From: Hordeum vulgare subsp. vulgare
Lineage: Eukaryota; Streptophyta; Magnoliopsida; Poales; Poaceae
Assembly (NCBI RefSeq): GCF_904849725.1
Contig: NC_058519.1
Coordinates: 26,085,267-26,149,266, forward strand
Length of the DNA: 64,000 nucleotides
Direction: 5' to 3'
Positions 1 through 13,777 of the stretch are shown one piece after another (position 1 is the first letter of the stretch; each line of letters begins with the position of its first letter). Under the pieces are notes generated by a model. The model saw nothing but the letters and a program-made list of their open reading frames with translations, did no database searches and was not told the origin of the DNA. The position numbers were made by a program, and so were the translations under genes.

Positions 1-3000
1 TCAAAGGTAAAACTAATCCAGCAAAGCCGCCCGGCGTGTCGACGATCCCGGTAGGAGCCGCGTATCTCGTTCTCAGGACACGACGGATAAGCTACGCGTA
101 CGAGTGCCAAACCTCGAGTTTCCTCGCGGTGGCCCCGCACAATGCTCTGTTTTGGACCAGCACCATCAGCACTGGCCCTCCCTGTATTATGTAGAATTAC
201 TCCTCGGGTAGCGCTAACTCCCTATGCATTTCATTTTAACAGATTTATTATGTTGGGCAAATGTAGTACCAATGTTGGGCCATGCCATACCAGCTTTAAT
301 CTAAAACGAATTATCAAGGGGGTCCCCATAACAGCCCCGATCCTGTTAGGAACCCTCAATTATGGAACATAATACCGGTAACCGAAACTAAGGGGGCAAA
401 GGTGGAACAAAACACCAGGCTAGAAAGGCCGAGTCTTCCACCTTTTACCAAGTATATAGGTGCATTAAATTAATTAGCTTTTAATAAGGTGATATGACAA
501 GGAACCCATGTTATCACATGGAAGCAACTGCACCTACAACTAGCAACGCTAACACAGGGTTAAGCAAGCAGTAACATAGTCAATCAGTGGTTTGCTAGGT
601 CGAACAGGTTGAAGGTTTTCATGGCATGGTTGAGAGGCTGATAAAATAACATGTGGTAGGCAACGAGACATAGACGGTAGCAACGGTAAACTAGCATGGC
701 AATGATAGTAATGGTATCTGGGGAAATGGTCATCTTGCCTGAGATCCCGCTTGGAAGAAGAATGCCTCCGTGAAGCAGACGAACCGACGTAGTCGAACGG
801 GTCCTCACAATCCGGCACGCTGCGGAACTCTATCGAGACGAAGCAAACCGGAAACACAAATCAACACACGGAATTCATCACACGATGCACAACACATATG
901 GTGCATGAGCAGCTATATACATGCAAGTCACGGCATGACAAATCACACAAACAAACACTACACATTAAGTGAAGTTCAATATGCAACGAGTTGCATATTG
1001 ACGAAACTCCACATTGATTATTTACTTTTATCCCGATCAGATACACGACAATATTAAATGTGGTTAAACATGGCAAGAGGTGAAGCGTAATTAAACTACC
1101 TATCTAGGCATTTTAAATGAGGTCGGAAATGACATATAGCACCTCTGAGACGACCTCACATGTTAATTTACAATTCTGTCCAAATCTGAACTAACACATT
1201 TAATTAGTTGTTAAACAGCAAAACAAATAAGTTCATGTGATTCTACGCGTCATTTCAAGCAATTTACACATAGAGAACATCTCCAACGGAGCTACGGATC
1301 AAAAGTTACAAGCACCGCAAGATATGATGGCATGAATGCAATATGTGTGCAACGACGGTCACGAGCACTTCAAAACATACAACCAGCAAGAGAAAATGAA
1401 ACTACACGAGATTCTAAGCAAGTTTAATGTAGGACATGATCAAATCGGAGCTACGGTTCAACAACTACGAGCAAAACAGGAAATCTCTACAATCTCCCAA
1501 AATCAGCCACATAGCATTTTCTACACCCCACAACTACGATCTACATAACTCAAATATAATCAACCAAGGCATGACACAAAAGAGGGCAAGAATCACTACA
1601 ACAAACAACTAACAACAACTAGCATGGCATCATGGATCACTAGGGAAAGAAGACACAAAATGGCATCTCACACACTATTTCAGACTTAGTGAAAATTACA
1701 CTTCATGAAAGTGCAGTTTTCGATCTTAATCCATATTGACAGCAGCAAAACCTATAGCTACAGGACTCCAAATGGCATGAAAATTCACAGCATGCTAGAG
1801 AAACACAAGGGCTACAACTAACTCCATTGGACCAACCTCAAAAGAGCTACAGATCACAAGATACAAGCAAGACAAGACAACAACAAAATATAACAGATCT
1901 CAGACTTAGAAATATTTCATCTCCTCCAAATCAGCACTATTTCTAGCAACTTGAGAGCAAGCAAACCACACCTAAACATGCATTTCTATTGCAACTAAAA
2001 TACCAGGGGCTAGACTAAACACCCAAGAACAACTCCCTAGTTGACAACTCCGTCAAACGAAGCACGGAATAAATCCTACGAATTAAACAAAAGGGCATCA
2101 CGGCAAAATATCGCGCGAACTAACTTGCTCAAAAGCTAAAACTATTTGCACAGAAAAATCATTTCTACCCCGAAAACATATAAAATATGTGGAGTTGCAC
2201 AACAAAATAATGCCACACAAAAATGCGAGATAAAAACCTATTCATGGGAAAATAAACTAGCGGCAATCCCTACACGCAAAAATACCAACGTCTACTCCAA
2301 AATACATCAAAAAGTGTTTCTAAAACATGGGCATTTTATCTAAGGCATTTGGGCAATCCGGACATGCGCGGAAAATAAATGCGGGCACTAAACCTATCGA
2401 GACAGCACGCTAAACTAGGCGTTAGGCACGCTAAACGATGTCAAACAATTATGCGTGTTGCAAAAACAGATTCTACGCGAAAATCTACGCCAAAACTATA
2501 TACTACACGTCGCGATCCGATTTACGGATTAAAAGATACGGGGATTCTAATATATGTCTAAATCCTGAAATTATCTAAACCGAAAAATAAATCCAATAAA
2601 AGCTACTCGGTCGAAACTGAGGCGTAAAAAAATAACTAAGAGGCGCCTATGCGTAAAAAAAAGGGGTTGGGGGATCTCACCTACCAGGCCTTGAGGAGGC
2701 AGTGGGCCGAGGGGCTCCTGGAGAGGAGGCAGGCCATCGGAGCCAATTGGGCCGTGGGGCGCTCTGGCCCACGCGGCGGCCTGGGGAGCGGTTGCGGGGC
2801 GCTGGCCCAACTCGGATTGACGAGGGGACGCTCGTCCCTGTCCTCGTGCCCGAGACAGGGAACGACGTCGCGGCGGCGGCTCGCCAGGGAGACGACACCG
2901 GCGATTGGGGCCCCGGCAAGGCGAGGTGACGCAGGGAATGGATGGATCCGGAGGTGGGGGTTCCAGATCCAGCGACGGGAGAATCTGCGGGCGGCCACGC

Positions 3001-3935
3001 GGGCAACTGGTGGCGGGGCGGCGCTCCGAGCTGCAGCGGGATCTGGGTTTCGGGAGAAGCTGCAGCGCTCGTTCCGACGACCGGGGCGGTAGGGGACGAG
3101 CACCGGCGGCGGCGGGGCTCGGTGTTGGCGCGGGATCCAGGCGGCGGGGCGGCGCGGGACTGCGGCAGCGAGGCTGCTGCCTCGGGAGGAGGGGCTCGGG
3201 CTGCGGCGGGCACGGGAGCACGGGAGGCGGCGGCGGCGGCGGTTTCGGGCCCGGCGGGCCCTGGCGGTGGGGAGGAGAGAGGCAGATCGCTAGGGCCGGC
3301 TGGTTCGGTTGGTGGCACGGAAAACTATGCATTGTCTAGGGTTTCCCTAAGGGGCACGCTAGGGGTGTCTAAATAGGGAAGAGGGGCTAGGTTAGAGGGT
3401 ATCTGGGGGTTTTTCGACCCTCCGATCGCGATTGTGCGGTCTGATCGGAGAGGCGGGTTAGGGTTAGCTGAGTAGAGTGGTTTACCGGAGACGAGAGGGA
3501 AAACGGGCGGCGCGGCAACGAATTTTAAAACACCGACACACGTCCGACGGTAGACCGAATATGGTGCCGCTACGGTCGACCGTTCGGGTACTAGGCGAAC
3601 TCCGATCGCGAGGTAATTCGACAGGCGGCCTAGCTATAACTAATCACGACCGCATGCCAAGTTTCACCCCGATCAGAGAAAGTTTTAAACACACTTTTAA
3701 AACAGGGTTTCGACGATGCCGCGGGTGCGTGCGTGTGCGGTCGGCCTCAGAACGGACAACGACGCGAACCGGCAACTAACAACGGATGCAAGTTTTGAAA
3801 ACTGGCGGCAACGGGGTGCCGATGCAATGCCGATGATGCGCATGATGCGATGATGATGCGACAAAAGAAAATAGACACACGACGAAAACAGAATAGAAGG
3901 GGAATCTTCTAGGGCGACGACATCGGGCTGTAACA
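1..3935 (-). repeat. 3' LTR of the Sukkula-like LARD (partial)
   Basis: This matches 8038-11942 along its length; about 950 bases of the LTR lie left of the window. By eye there are 3 differences in the first 60 bases, none in the next 60, and roughly 15 in the first 370. It keeps about 45 bases near 2123-2168 that the other LTR lacks. A GC-rich stretch at 2650-3330 is open in several frames on both strands through composition alone, and I do not call a gene there. Its end at 3935 (TGTTACA on the minus strand) is followed by unrelated internal sequence. Confidence 0.9.
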
Positions 3936-6900
3936 ACTCTCCTACACTACAAGAGGATCTCGCCTCGAGATGCAAGAATGAAAGAGGGAGAGGATGAGAA
4001 AGAATAGGAGGTAAAAACTTAGTCGCTTCTTTGACAAACGAGTGAAACCAACGATCCTTGAAGGTTGCAAAGAGATGAGGAATGATATGAGAAAGAAGCA
4101 AGAATTCACGGAAAATTTCGGCAGCACTTCGGTAGGAAAATGGGACCAAAAATTTCGATAAGATGGAAGAAATAGACAATATTCACAACCAACAACTAAA
4201 TAGAGGAAGGGAACACCATGATCTTGATAGAACAAGATGCTAGACCCAAAGAGAAATAACACAATGCCTCCGGAACAAGAGAATATGAACTAGCTCATAC
4301 GGAAGAAGAGAAAGAAGAAAAGAATGATAACTATCACCACAAATGAACTTGACAAGCACCCTTGCAAGAAGAATTGAACGGAGTTGTTGGAAAACAACAA
4401 CGAAAGATCAAGATAGTAGTGGTCTTATCGAAACATTTTCAAATTAATGAAGTGACAACCAGCCACTAACAGAAACAAGGGTTGATTGGGAGAAACAAGA
4501 TATGAGCAATTTCTTACACCAAGAGGATACATTGAGAACTTGGAATAATGACAAGCACCATAATAGCAACAATCCATAGGAAAAGCTTTAGGTGAAATCC
4601 AAACCAAGATAGCTCAATGAAGAAATCATGGGTTGAAAATATCTCATGATCATAGAATTGATGGGTTTAATTATCTCATATTTGGAAGGAAATCTCTTCG
4701 AGACTCCTACACTAACAAGAATGCTATAATACCACCTCAAAGGATAAGGGAAGAACAAATGCACTTGGAAATGCAAGAGAAAGGATATTTGAGGTTCTCC
4801 AACAAGAATCTTGAAGAACACTTGGGAATGAATTGAAACCTTGATGAACCACCATGAAGGACCTCCATATACAAAAGAATGATGCAAAGATATCAAGGTA
4901 GAAATGAATAAGATTAAAGGCCTTGCGATGATTTAGATGAAGCTTCACAAAGAGATACGGATAGACTTGGAACTCCGGAAAAGAAAATAAGCGCTTGAGA
5001 AAAGAATTGATATCATGAACCACTCCGGAAGAATAATTCAGATTACTATGAACAAGAATAAGAATTATGTTGTGCTTATCCTTCATCAAGTTTAATTGAT
5101 GACAAGCAACGGATTTAGCATACAACTTATTACTCTTGAAAGAAACTTGAAGAGACACAGAGATAAGCACCACTTGAGGCATAATTGAAGGAAGCACCGG
5201 TAAGAATTCAGAATTGAATGGGAACACCACGAATTAATGGAGATACATGAGAACGAAGAGAGCATGAGCCACCTGAGAGGGAGCTAAAACAAGGCACCGG
5301 ATAAACGAGAGACGAACGAAGAGACAACAATGGAGAAGAATTGAGGACGAAAGCTAAAAGCTGAGAACGAAGAATCTTCTAAAACGATGGCCTTCGGAGG
5401 AACGAGAAATAAAAACAACTCAGAGAAGCACCAGATAGCAAGAAGGGATCACTCATGATTGGAGCAAATAAGATGATGACACCAAGCTGAAATGATGAAT
5501 CTACAATAGAATGGACCAAGATTGAGAGAAACACTCCTTCGAATTTGCAAGCTGAGAATGAGGAGGAGAACACCACCCAGGATAATGAGACACTCCGGAA
5601 TAATGAAGAATGCAAGGTTGAACTAATATGAGAATTAATTCAAATTGATCTTGAAAAAGGGGTATGACTGATGAAATTCATACTTATGTCATAGTTGAAA
5701 AGATTTAGAGATCTCCGGAAAAAGATTAAAAGCGCGAGGAAAGATCCTGGGAAAGAACCTGTGGGTTATGGGGCCACTCAAAGAAACCACCGTTGAAAAG
5801 ATTTCTTGGAAGAGAGATATTGCACCGTACAAATGAAACTTGATGAGGTTGAGCACCTTGAAATAATTAAAAGAATTGATAACAAGAAACTACTGGGATA
5901 TCTTCAACACTCCAGAAAGAATAGAGATAAATGCCAACAGAAGACTAGATAAGAAATTCCAACACAGGAAAGAATTACAAGGACGAAAGGAATATGATGA
6001 ACATGGACAACTGAATTAAATTCACCGGTACGGATGACAAGAATGAACAAATATGACACGAATCTCGTGAGGATCTTCACGATGAATCAACGGATAAGAT
6101 AGAAAGGAACAGACAGCGGAAGCACAATGAAAAGAAAACTCTTGGATGAAAATTGAATCACTGAGAAAAAGGGCAGGAGGGTGGGGAAAAATAAAAACAA
6201 CTTGGGACAGATGAGATAAACTCTGGAATAAAAATAGAAAGATTGACGTTGCAAAGTTGGAGAGGATTGCATTCCTGAAGAGAAGCACACCGATTGAAAA
6301 AGAATTGATATGACGACTCCGGTAGACAAGAATTGACATAACAATCTGATTTGAGCAAAAGGATTAGTACTCTCATAAAAATATGAGAACACCACTTAGG
6401 AAAGATCTGAAATCACCACTTGACATCGAAGCAACACAAATTTGTTGGAAGATCGTCCTATAAGTAGCTACTTGAATTCCCACCTAAGAATTCCCGAAAT
6501 ATCTGGTCATGCAATCTGGTACACGGATACAAGGAGTAATATCACACAACTCCTATACTAACCCGTCACCTGTATCACATCCATCAAAACACAACCAGAA
6601 TCTCGGACCTTCATCTACAACAGACCCTCGTGATCACAACGATACAAAGTATGGCAGTACTCCCGAACAATCTGCACCAGTACTTGAGACATCGGGGTTA
6701 TCTCGCCACTACTAGTATTGCAGCAATTACGAACATCCTTCGTTCTGAGATACTAAGAAATCTGAATGATAACGATGTGCTCAAGAATCCCCTGGAGCTC
6801 AACTCCCCTGAAACTCAAAGCAGATAGGAGGCACCAAGACAGAACTCCGTCACATCGACATCATATAGATTCCAAAATATCCGCGTGATCCTAAAAAATT

Positions 6901-7086
6901 TTGAGTGAGAAGAGGAGTAGAAATAAATTATTACGTCAAGATTCCTCACCAGAGCATAGAAGAGGAGAAAAAGAATCCTACTCTCCGATATATAACTAGA
7001 CTCAAAGCAGTTTTTCACTAGACTCGACTCGGCCAAGTTCGATCAATCAAGGGGGCTCCTAAGTCGGTACTGCTCTCATACCAACT
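3936..7086 (-). other. Non-coding internal domain of the LARD
   Basis: This interval lies between the two LTRs and has no reading frame resembling gag, protease, RT or integrase. The plus strand is strongly purine-rich, with recurring GAAGAATTGA-type phrases and repeated CTCCGGA motifs (for example near 4267, 4978, 5022, 5590, 5711). The minus (element sense) strand is therefore pyrimidine-rich. About 3 kb without coding potential is the expected LARD layout. Confidence 0.8.
7072..7083 (-). other. Primer-binding site, initiator tRNA-Met type
   Basis: Four bases inside the 5' LTR end, the minus strand reads TGGTATGAGAGC. From memory this differs at one position from the usual plant tRNA-iMet primer site TGGTATCAGAGC. 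Its position next to the LTR confirms the element's orientation. Confidence 0.75.
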
Positions 7087-7204
7087 TGTCACGCCCAAGA
7101 TGTGACCCTATCCTCAATTTGGCATGAAGGCCTCGTCGGGGATAGAAGCGCATCTCGTCGTGTCGCAAGAATGGATATCGTTACAAGTACATGTACTGAA
7201 AAGA

Positions 7205-7241
<37 letters not shown>

Positions 7242-10200
7242 TGGCTTACACTCGCCACAAGCTACATCAGAGTCACAACAGTACAATACATAATCATCAT
7301 GAAGAAGAGCAGGGTCCGACTACGGACGAAAACAAATGAGAAAAGAAGAACGACGTCCATCCTTGCTATCCTAGGCTGCCGGCCTGGAACACATCCTAGA
7401 TCGAAGAATAAGAAACTCCAAATGAACAACCAACGCGCTCGCATCAAGTCCCCTTTACCTGTACCTGCAACTGGTGTTGTAGTAATCTGTGAGCCACAGG
7501 GGACTCATCAATCTCATTTCCAAAGGTATCAAGACTAGCAAAGCTTAATGGGTGAGGTATGGTTAAGTGGTGAGGTTGCAGGAGCGGCTAAGCATATATT
7601 TGGTGGCTAAACTTACGAGTACAAGAATAAGAGGGGGAAGATCTACGCATAATGGACGTGACTACTCATGATCAAATGAATGATCCTGAACACCTACCTA
7701 CGTCAGACATAACCCCACCGTGTCCTCGATCGGAGAAGGAACTCACGAAAGAGACAGTCACGGTTACGCACACAATTGGCATGTTTTAATTAAGTTACTT
7801 CAAGTTATCTAGAACCAGTGTTAAACAAAGTTTCCACGTTGCCACATAACCACGGGCACGGCTTTCCGAAATATTTAACCCTGCAGGGGTGCTCCAACTA
7901 GTCCATCACAAATTACCACAAGCCGCATAGAAATCCTCAGTCACGAAGCTCGCGATCTCGTCGGATTCCCTAGTGGAAAACCTCAACTCTGAGATTACCC
8001 AAAGCATCACCGGAATCCCGATGCACAAGATATCTCGTCAAAGGTAAAACTAATCCAGCAAGGCCGCCTGGCGTGTCGACGATCCCGATAGGAGCCGCGT
8101 ATCTCGTTCTCAGGACACGACGGATAAGCTACGCGTACGAGTGCCAAACCTCGAGTTTCCTCGCGGTGGCCCCGCACAATGCTCTATTTTGGACCTGCAC
8201 CATCAGCATTGGCCCTCCCTGTATTATGTAGAATTACTCCTCGGGTAGCGCTAACTCCCTATGCATTTCATTTTAACAGATTTATTATGTTGGGAAAATG
8301 TAGTACCAATATTGGGCCTTGCCAGACCAGCTTTAATCTAAAACGAATTATTAAGGGGTCCCCATAACAACCCCGATCGTGTTAGGAGCGCTCTATTATG
8401 GAACATAATACCGGTAACCGAAACTAAGGGGGCAAAGATGGAACAAAACACCAGGCTAGAAAGGCCGAGTCTTCCACCTTTTACCAAGTATATAGGTGCA
8501 TTAAATTAATTAGCTTTTAATAAGGTGATATGACAAGGAACCCATGTTATCACATGGAAGCAACTGCACCTGCAACTAGCAACGCTAACACAGGGTTAAG
8601 CAAGCGGTAACATAGTCAATCGGTGGTTTGCTAGGTCGAACAGGTTGAAGGTTTTCATGACATGGTTGAGAGGCTGATAAAATAACATGTGGTAGGCAAC
8701 GAGACATAGACGGTAGCAACGGTAAAACTAGCATGGCAATGATAGTAATGGTATCTGGGGAAATGGTCATCTTGCCTGAGATCCCGCTTGGAAGAAGAAT
8801 GCCTCCGTGAAGCAGACGAACCGACGTAGTCGAACGGGTCCTCACAATCCGGCATGCTGCGGAACTCTATCGAGACGAAGCAAATCGGAAACACAAATCA
8901 ACACACGGAATTCATCACACGATGCACAACACATATGATGCATGACCACCTATATACATGCAAGTCATGGCATGACAAATCACACAAACAAACACTACAC
9001 ATTAAGTGAAGTTCAATATGCAACGAGTAGCATATTGACGAAACTCCACATTGATTATTTACTTTTATCCCGATTATATACACGATAATATTAAATGTGG
9101 TTAAACATGGCAAGAGGTGAAGCGTAATTAAACTACTTATCTAGGCATTTTAAATGAGGTCGGAAATGACATATAGCACCTCCGAGACGACCTCACATGT
9201 TAATTTACAATTCTGTCCAGATCTGAACTAACACATTTAATTAGTTGTTAAACAGCAAAAAAAAGGTTCACGTGATTCTACGCGCCATTTCAAGCAATTT
9301 ACACATAGAGAACATCCCCAACGGAGCTACGGATCAAAAGTTACAAGCACCGCAAGATATGATGACATGAATAAAATATGTGTGCAACGGCGGTCACGAG
9401 CACTTCAAAACATACAACCAACAAGATAAAATGAAACTACATAAGATTCTAAGCAAGTTTCATGTAGGACACGATCAAATCGGAGCTACGGTTCAACAAC
9501 TACGAGCAAAACAGGAAATCTCTACAATCTGCCAAAATCAGCCACATAGCATTTTCTACACCACAGAACTACGAGCTACATAACTCAAATATACTCAACC
9601 AAGGCATGGCACGAAAGAGGGCAAGAATCACTACAACAAACAACTAACAACAACTAGCATGGCATCATGGATCACTAGGGAAAGAAGACACAAAATGGCA
9701 TCTCACACACTATTTCAGACTTAGTGAAAATTACACTTCATGAAAGTGCAGTTTTCGATCTGAATCCATATTGACAGCAGCAAAACCTATAGCTACAGGA
9801 CTCCAAATGGCATGAAAATTCACAGCATGCTAGAGAAACACAAGGTACAACTAACTCCATTGGACCAACCTCAAAAGAGCTACAAATCACAAGATACAAG
9901 CAAGACAAGACAGCAACAAAATATAACAGATCTCAGACTTAGAAATATTTCAGCTCCTCCAAATCAGCACTATTTCTAGCAACTTGAGAGGAAGCAAACC
10001 ACACCTAAACATGCATTTCTATTGCAACTAAAATACCAGGGGCTAGACTAAACACCCAAGAACAACTCCCTAGTTGACAACTCCGTCAAACGAAGCACGG
10101 AATAAATCCTATGAATTAAACAAAAGGGCATCACGGCAAAATATCGCGCGAACTAACCCCGAAAACATATAAAATATGTGGGGTTGCACAACAAAATAAT

Positions 10201-11942
10201 ACCACATGAAAATGCGAGAAAAAAACCTATTCACGGGAAAATAAACTAGCGGCAATCCCTACACGCAAAAATACCAACGTCTACTCCAAAATACATGGAA
10301 AAGTGGTTCCTAAAACATGGGCATTTTATCTAAGGCATTTGGGCAATCCGGACATGCGCGGAAAATAAATGCGGGCACTAAACCTATTGATAAAGCACGC
10401 TAAACTAGGCATTAGGCACGCTAAACGATGTCAAACAATTATGCATGTTGCAAAAACAGATTCTACGCGAAAATCTACGCCGAAACCATATACTACACGT
10501 CGCGATCCGATTTACGGATTAAAAGATACGGGGATTCTAATATATGTCTAAATCCTGAAATTGTCTAAACCGAAAAATAAATCCTATAAAAGCTACTGGG
10601 CCGAAACTGAGGCGTAAAAAAATAACTAAGAGGCGGCTATGCGTAAAAAAAGGGGGCTGGGGGATCTCACCTAGCAGGCCTTGAGGAGGCAGTGGGCCGA
10701 GGGGCTCCTGGAGAGGAGGCAGGCCGTCGGAGCCGATTGGGCCGTGGGGCGCTCTGGCCCACGCGGCGGCCTGGGGAGCGGTTGCGGGGCGCTGGCCCAA
10801 CTCGGATTGACGAGGGAACGCTCGTCCCTGTCCTCGTGCCCGAGACAGGGAACGACGTCGCGGTGGCGGCTCGCCAGGGAGACGGCACTGGCGGTTGGGG
10901 CCCCGGCAAGGCGAGGTGACGCAGGGAACTGATGGATCCGGAGGTGGGGGTTCCAGATCCGGCGACGGGAGAATCTGCGGGCGGCCACACGGGCAACCGG
11001 TGGCGGGGCGGCGCTCCGAGCTGCAGCGGGATCTGGGCTTCCGGAGAAGCTGCAGCGCTCGTTCCAGCGACCGGGGCGGCAGGGGACGAGCACCGGCGGC
11101 GGCGGGCCTCGGTGCTGGCGCGGGATCCAGGCTGCGGGGCGGCGCGGGACTGCGGCAGCGAGGCTGCTGCCTCGGGAGGAGGGGCTCGGGCTGCGGGGGG
11201 CACGGGAGCACGGGAGGCGGCGGCGGCGGTTTTGGGGCCGGCGGGCTAGCCGTGGGCCTGGCGGGCCCTGTCGGTGGGGAGGAGAGAGGCAGATCGCTCG
11301 GGGCGGCTGGTTCGGTTGGTGGGCATAGAAAACTATGTAGTGGATAGGGTTTCCCTAAGGGGCAGTCTAGGGGTGTCTAAATAGGGAAGAGGGGCTAGGT
11401 TAGAGGGTATCTGGGGTTTTTCGACCCTCCGATCGCGATCGTGTGGTCCGATCGGAGAGGCGGGTTAGGGTTAGCTGAGTAGAGTGGTTTACCGGAGACG
11501 AGAGGGAAAACGGGCGGCGCGGTAACGAATTTTAAAACACCGACAGACGTCCGGCGGTAGACCGAATACGGTGCCGCTACGGTCGACCGTTCGGGTACCA
11601 GACGAACTCCGATCGCGACGAAATTCGACAGGCGGCCTGGCTATAACTAATCATGACCGCATGCCAAGCTTCACCCCGATCAGAGAAAGTTTTAAACACA
11701 CTTTTAAAACAAGGTTTCGACGATGCCGCGGGCGCGTGCGTGTGCTGTCGGGCTCAGAACGGACAACGACGCGAACCGGCAACTAACAATGGATGCAAGT
11801 TTTGAAAACTGGCGGCAACGGGGTGCCGATGCAATGCCGATGATGCGCATGATGCGATGATGATGCGACAAAAGAAAATAGACACACGACGAAAACAGAA
11901 TAGAAGGGGAATCTTCTAGGGTGTCGGCATCGGGTTGTAACA
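7087..11942 (-). repeat. 5' LTR of the Sukkula-like LARD (complete)
   Basis: Complete LTR of 4856 bp that reads TGTTACA to GTGACA on the minus strand. It contains a GC-rich block (10640-11300) and an (AT)n tract. Relative to the left LTR it lacks about 45 bases near 10158 and has extra bases near 11245-11268. Protein-like frames of 140-224 residues in the GC-rich block arise in several frames at once and look compositional. Confidence 0.9.
7207..7237. repeat. (AT)n microsatellite
   Basis: A 31-base uninterrupted alternating AT tract inside the LARD 5' LTR, near its 3' end in element sense. The related solo LTR has only a short version of it near 28674-28682. Confidence 0.95.
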
Positions 11943-13777
11943 ATGGGGATATGAATCTCCCGAACAAGCAAGTCATACTTCATCTTGACATGAGGAATAG
12001 GGCATTCAAAGCTCCCAATGAGAATCGATGAAGTCTTTTCGATAACATTGATGCAATGTACTGGATATCGTTTCTTCGGAAAGTGCACTGTGTGCTCTTT
12101 ACCGTTGACATGGAAAGTGACATTGCCTTTGTTGCAATCTATAACAGCCCCTGTAGTGCTTAAAAAGGGTCTTCCGAGGATGATAGCCATGGCATCGTCC
12201 TCGGGAATATCCAAGATAACAAAGTCTGTTAAGATAGTGGTATTAGCAACCACAACAGGCACATCCTCGCAAATGCCGATAGGGAAAGCAGTTGATTTGT
12301 CGGCCATTTGCAGAGAAATTTCAGTGGGTGTCAACTTATCCAACTCAAGTCTACGATAAAGAGAGAGCGGCATAACACTAACACCGGCTCCAAGGTCACA
12401 TAAGGCAGTTCTTACGTAGTTTCCTTTAATGGAGCAAGGTATAGTGGGCACTCCGGGATCACCAAGTTTCTTAGGAGTTCCACCTTTAAAAGTGTAGTTG
12501 GCAAGCATGGTGGAGATCTCAAGATCTGGTATCTTCCGTTTATTAGTCACGATATCTTTAATGTACTTGGCATACGGAGACATCTTGAGCATATCAGTTA
12601 ACCGCATCTGCAGAAAGACGGGTCTTATCATCTCAACGAAGCGCTCAAAATCCTCATCATCCTTTTTCTTGGATGGCTTAGGAGGGAAGGGCATAGGTCT
12701 CTGAACCCATGGCTCCCTTTCTTTACCATGCTTCCTAGCAGTGAAGTCATTCTTGTCGTATTTCTTAGGTTGTGGATCATCAGGATTAACCATAGGTTCA
12801 ATCTCCACATCCTCGTCATTGCTAGGTTGAGCATCATTACGAACATCATTGTCCATATTGTCATCAGGTTCATGTTCATCACCTGATTGTGTTTCTGCAT
12901 CAGACGCAGAAATATCATTAGGTTCTTCAGGTGTGATAGTATTTGGTGAACTTCCGTGCAGGTTCCTATCGTCCTTCTTCTTCTCCTTAGGATGACTGGG
13001 TGTATGAGCATTGATTCCTTGAGAATCTTGATCAATTCTCTTAGGATGACCTTCAAGATACAAAGGTTCCTCAGTCATTTTGCCTCCTCTAGTAATGACT
13101 CTGACAGAGTTGTCATTTAATTCACTGAGCAAGTCATTCTGAGCTTTAAGTACTTGTTCTACCTGAGTAGTAATCATAGAGGCATGTTTACTCAAAAGCT
13201 TCAGATCATTGACATTTCTCTCTACACAAGCACTTAAATGGCTAAGCATACGAGTACTTTGTTCCAAATGTCTGCTAACATAATCATTGAAACTCTGTTG
13301 TTTGGCGACAAAGTTGTCAAATTCATCAAAGCATAGGCTAGCAAGTTTATCAAAAGGAATATCACTCTCATCAAACCTACGCAGAGAATTCACTTCTACT
13401 ACCTGTATCGGGTTATCGAGACCATGGATCTCTTCGATAGGTGGTAGATTTTTGACATCTTCAGATCTAATGCCTTTCTCTTGCATAGATTTCTTGGCTT
13501 CTTGCATATCTTCGGGACTGAGGAATAGAATACCTCTTTTCTTAGGAGTTGGCTTAGGAGGTGGTTCGGGAATAGTCCAAGCATTATCGTTGATCAAGAG
13601 GTTATTCAGTAGGGTCTCAGCTTGTTCTACAGTTCGTTCCCTAAAAACACAACCAGCACAACTATCTAGGTAGTCTCTAGAGGCATTGGTAAGTCCGTTA
13701 TAGAGGATATCAAGTATCTCGTTCTTCTTAAGAGGGTGATCAGGCAAAGCATTCTGTAGCTGGACGAGCCTCCCCAA
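11943..13777 (-). pseudogene. Gypsy gag C-terminus and aspartic protease, cut by LARD
   Basis: About 611 codons of continuous element frame. The first 70 residues complete the gag core (ALPDHPLKKNEILDILYNGL). They are followed by a variable acidic and lysine-rich linker. An aspartic protease-like domain occupies about residues 440-560, with the DLGAG active-site motif near residue 461 and the IILGRPFL flap-region motif further on. The frame then runs into the LARD LTR at 11942, so the last ~50 codons of the open frame (down to 11783) are LTR sequence and not Gag-Pol. RT and integrase are absent here because of the insertion. Confidence 0.85.

Larger units (their letters stand above)
1..11942 (-). 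mobile_element. Sukkula-like LARD retrotransposon, left end outside window
   Basis: Two long direct repeats (1-3935 and 7087-11942) bracket a 3.15 kb non-coding interval. Read on the minus strand the order is 5' LTR 11942 to 7087, primer site, internal domain, 3' LTR 3935 to beyond base 1. Both LTRs start TGTTACA at the same point, after which the flanks differ, so the boundary is real. The sequence at the 7087 end matches, from memory, the outward-facing Sukkula LTR primer used for fingerprinting barley and wheat. Very long LTRs and no coding capacity fit a large retrotransposon derivative, mobilised in trans. It interrupts a Gypsy protease reading frame at 11942/11943. The far target-site duplication lies outside the window and cannot be checked. 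Confidence 0.88.

Noticed and set aside
2571..3332. Long frames (up to 253 codons) on both strands in the GC-rich part of the LARD LTR, repeated at 10537-11347
   Set aside because: Open in several frames at once, very biased composition (Pro, Arg, Ala, Gly), inside an LTR, no family recognised. Not a gene.
3447..3462. Telomere-like GGGTTAGGGTTAG, also near 11460
   Set aside because: Two units only, within an LTR, and not the plant telomere repeat TTTAGGG.
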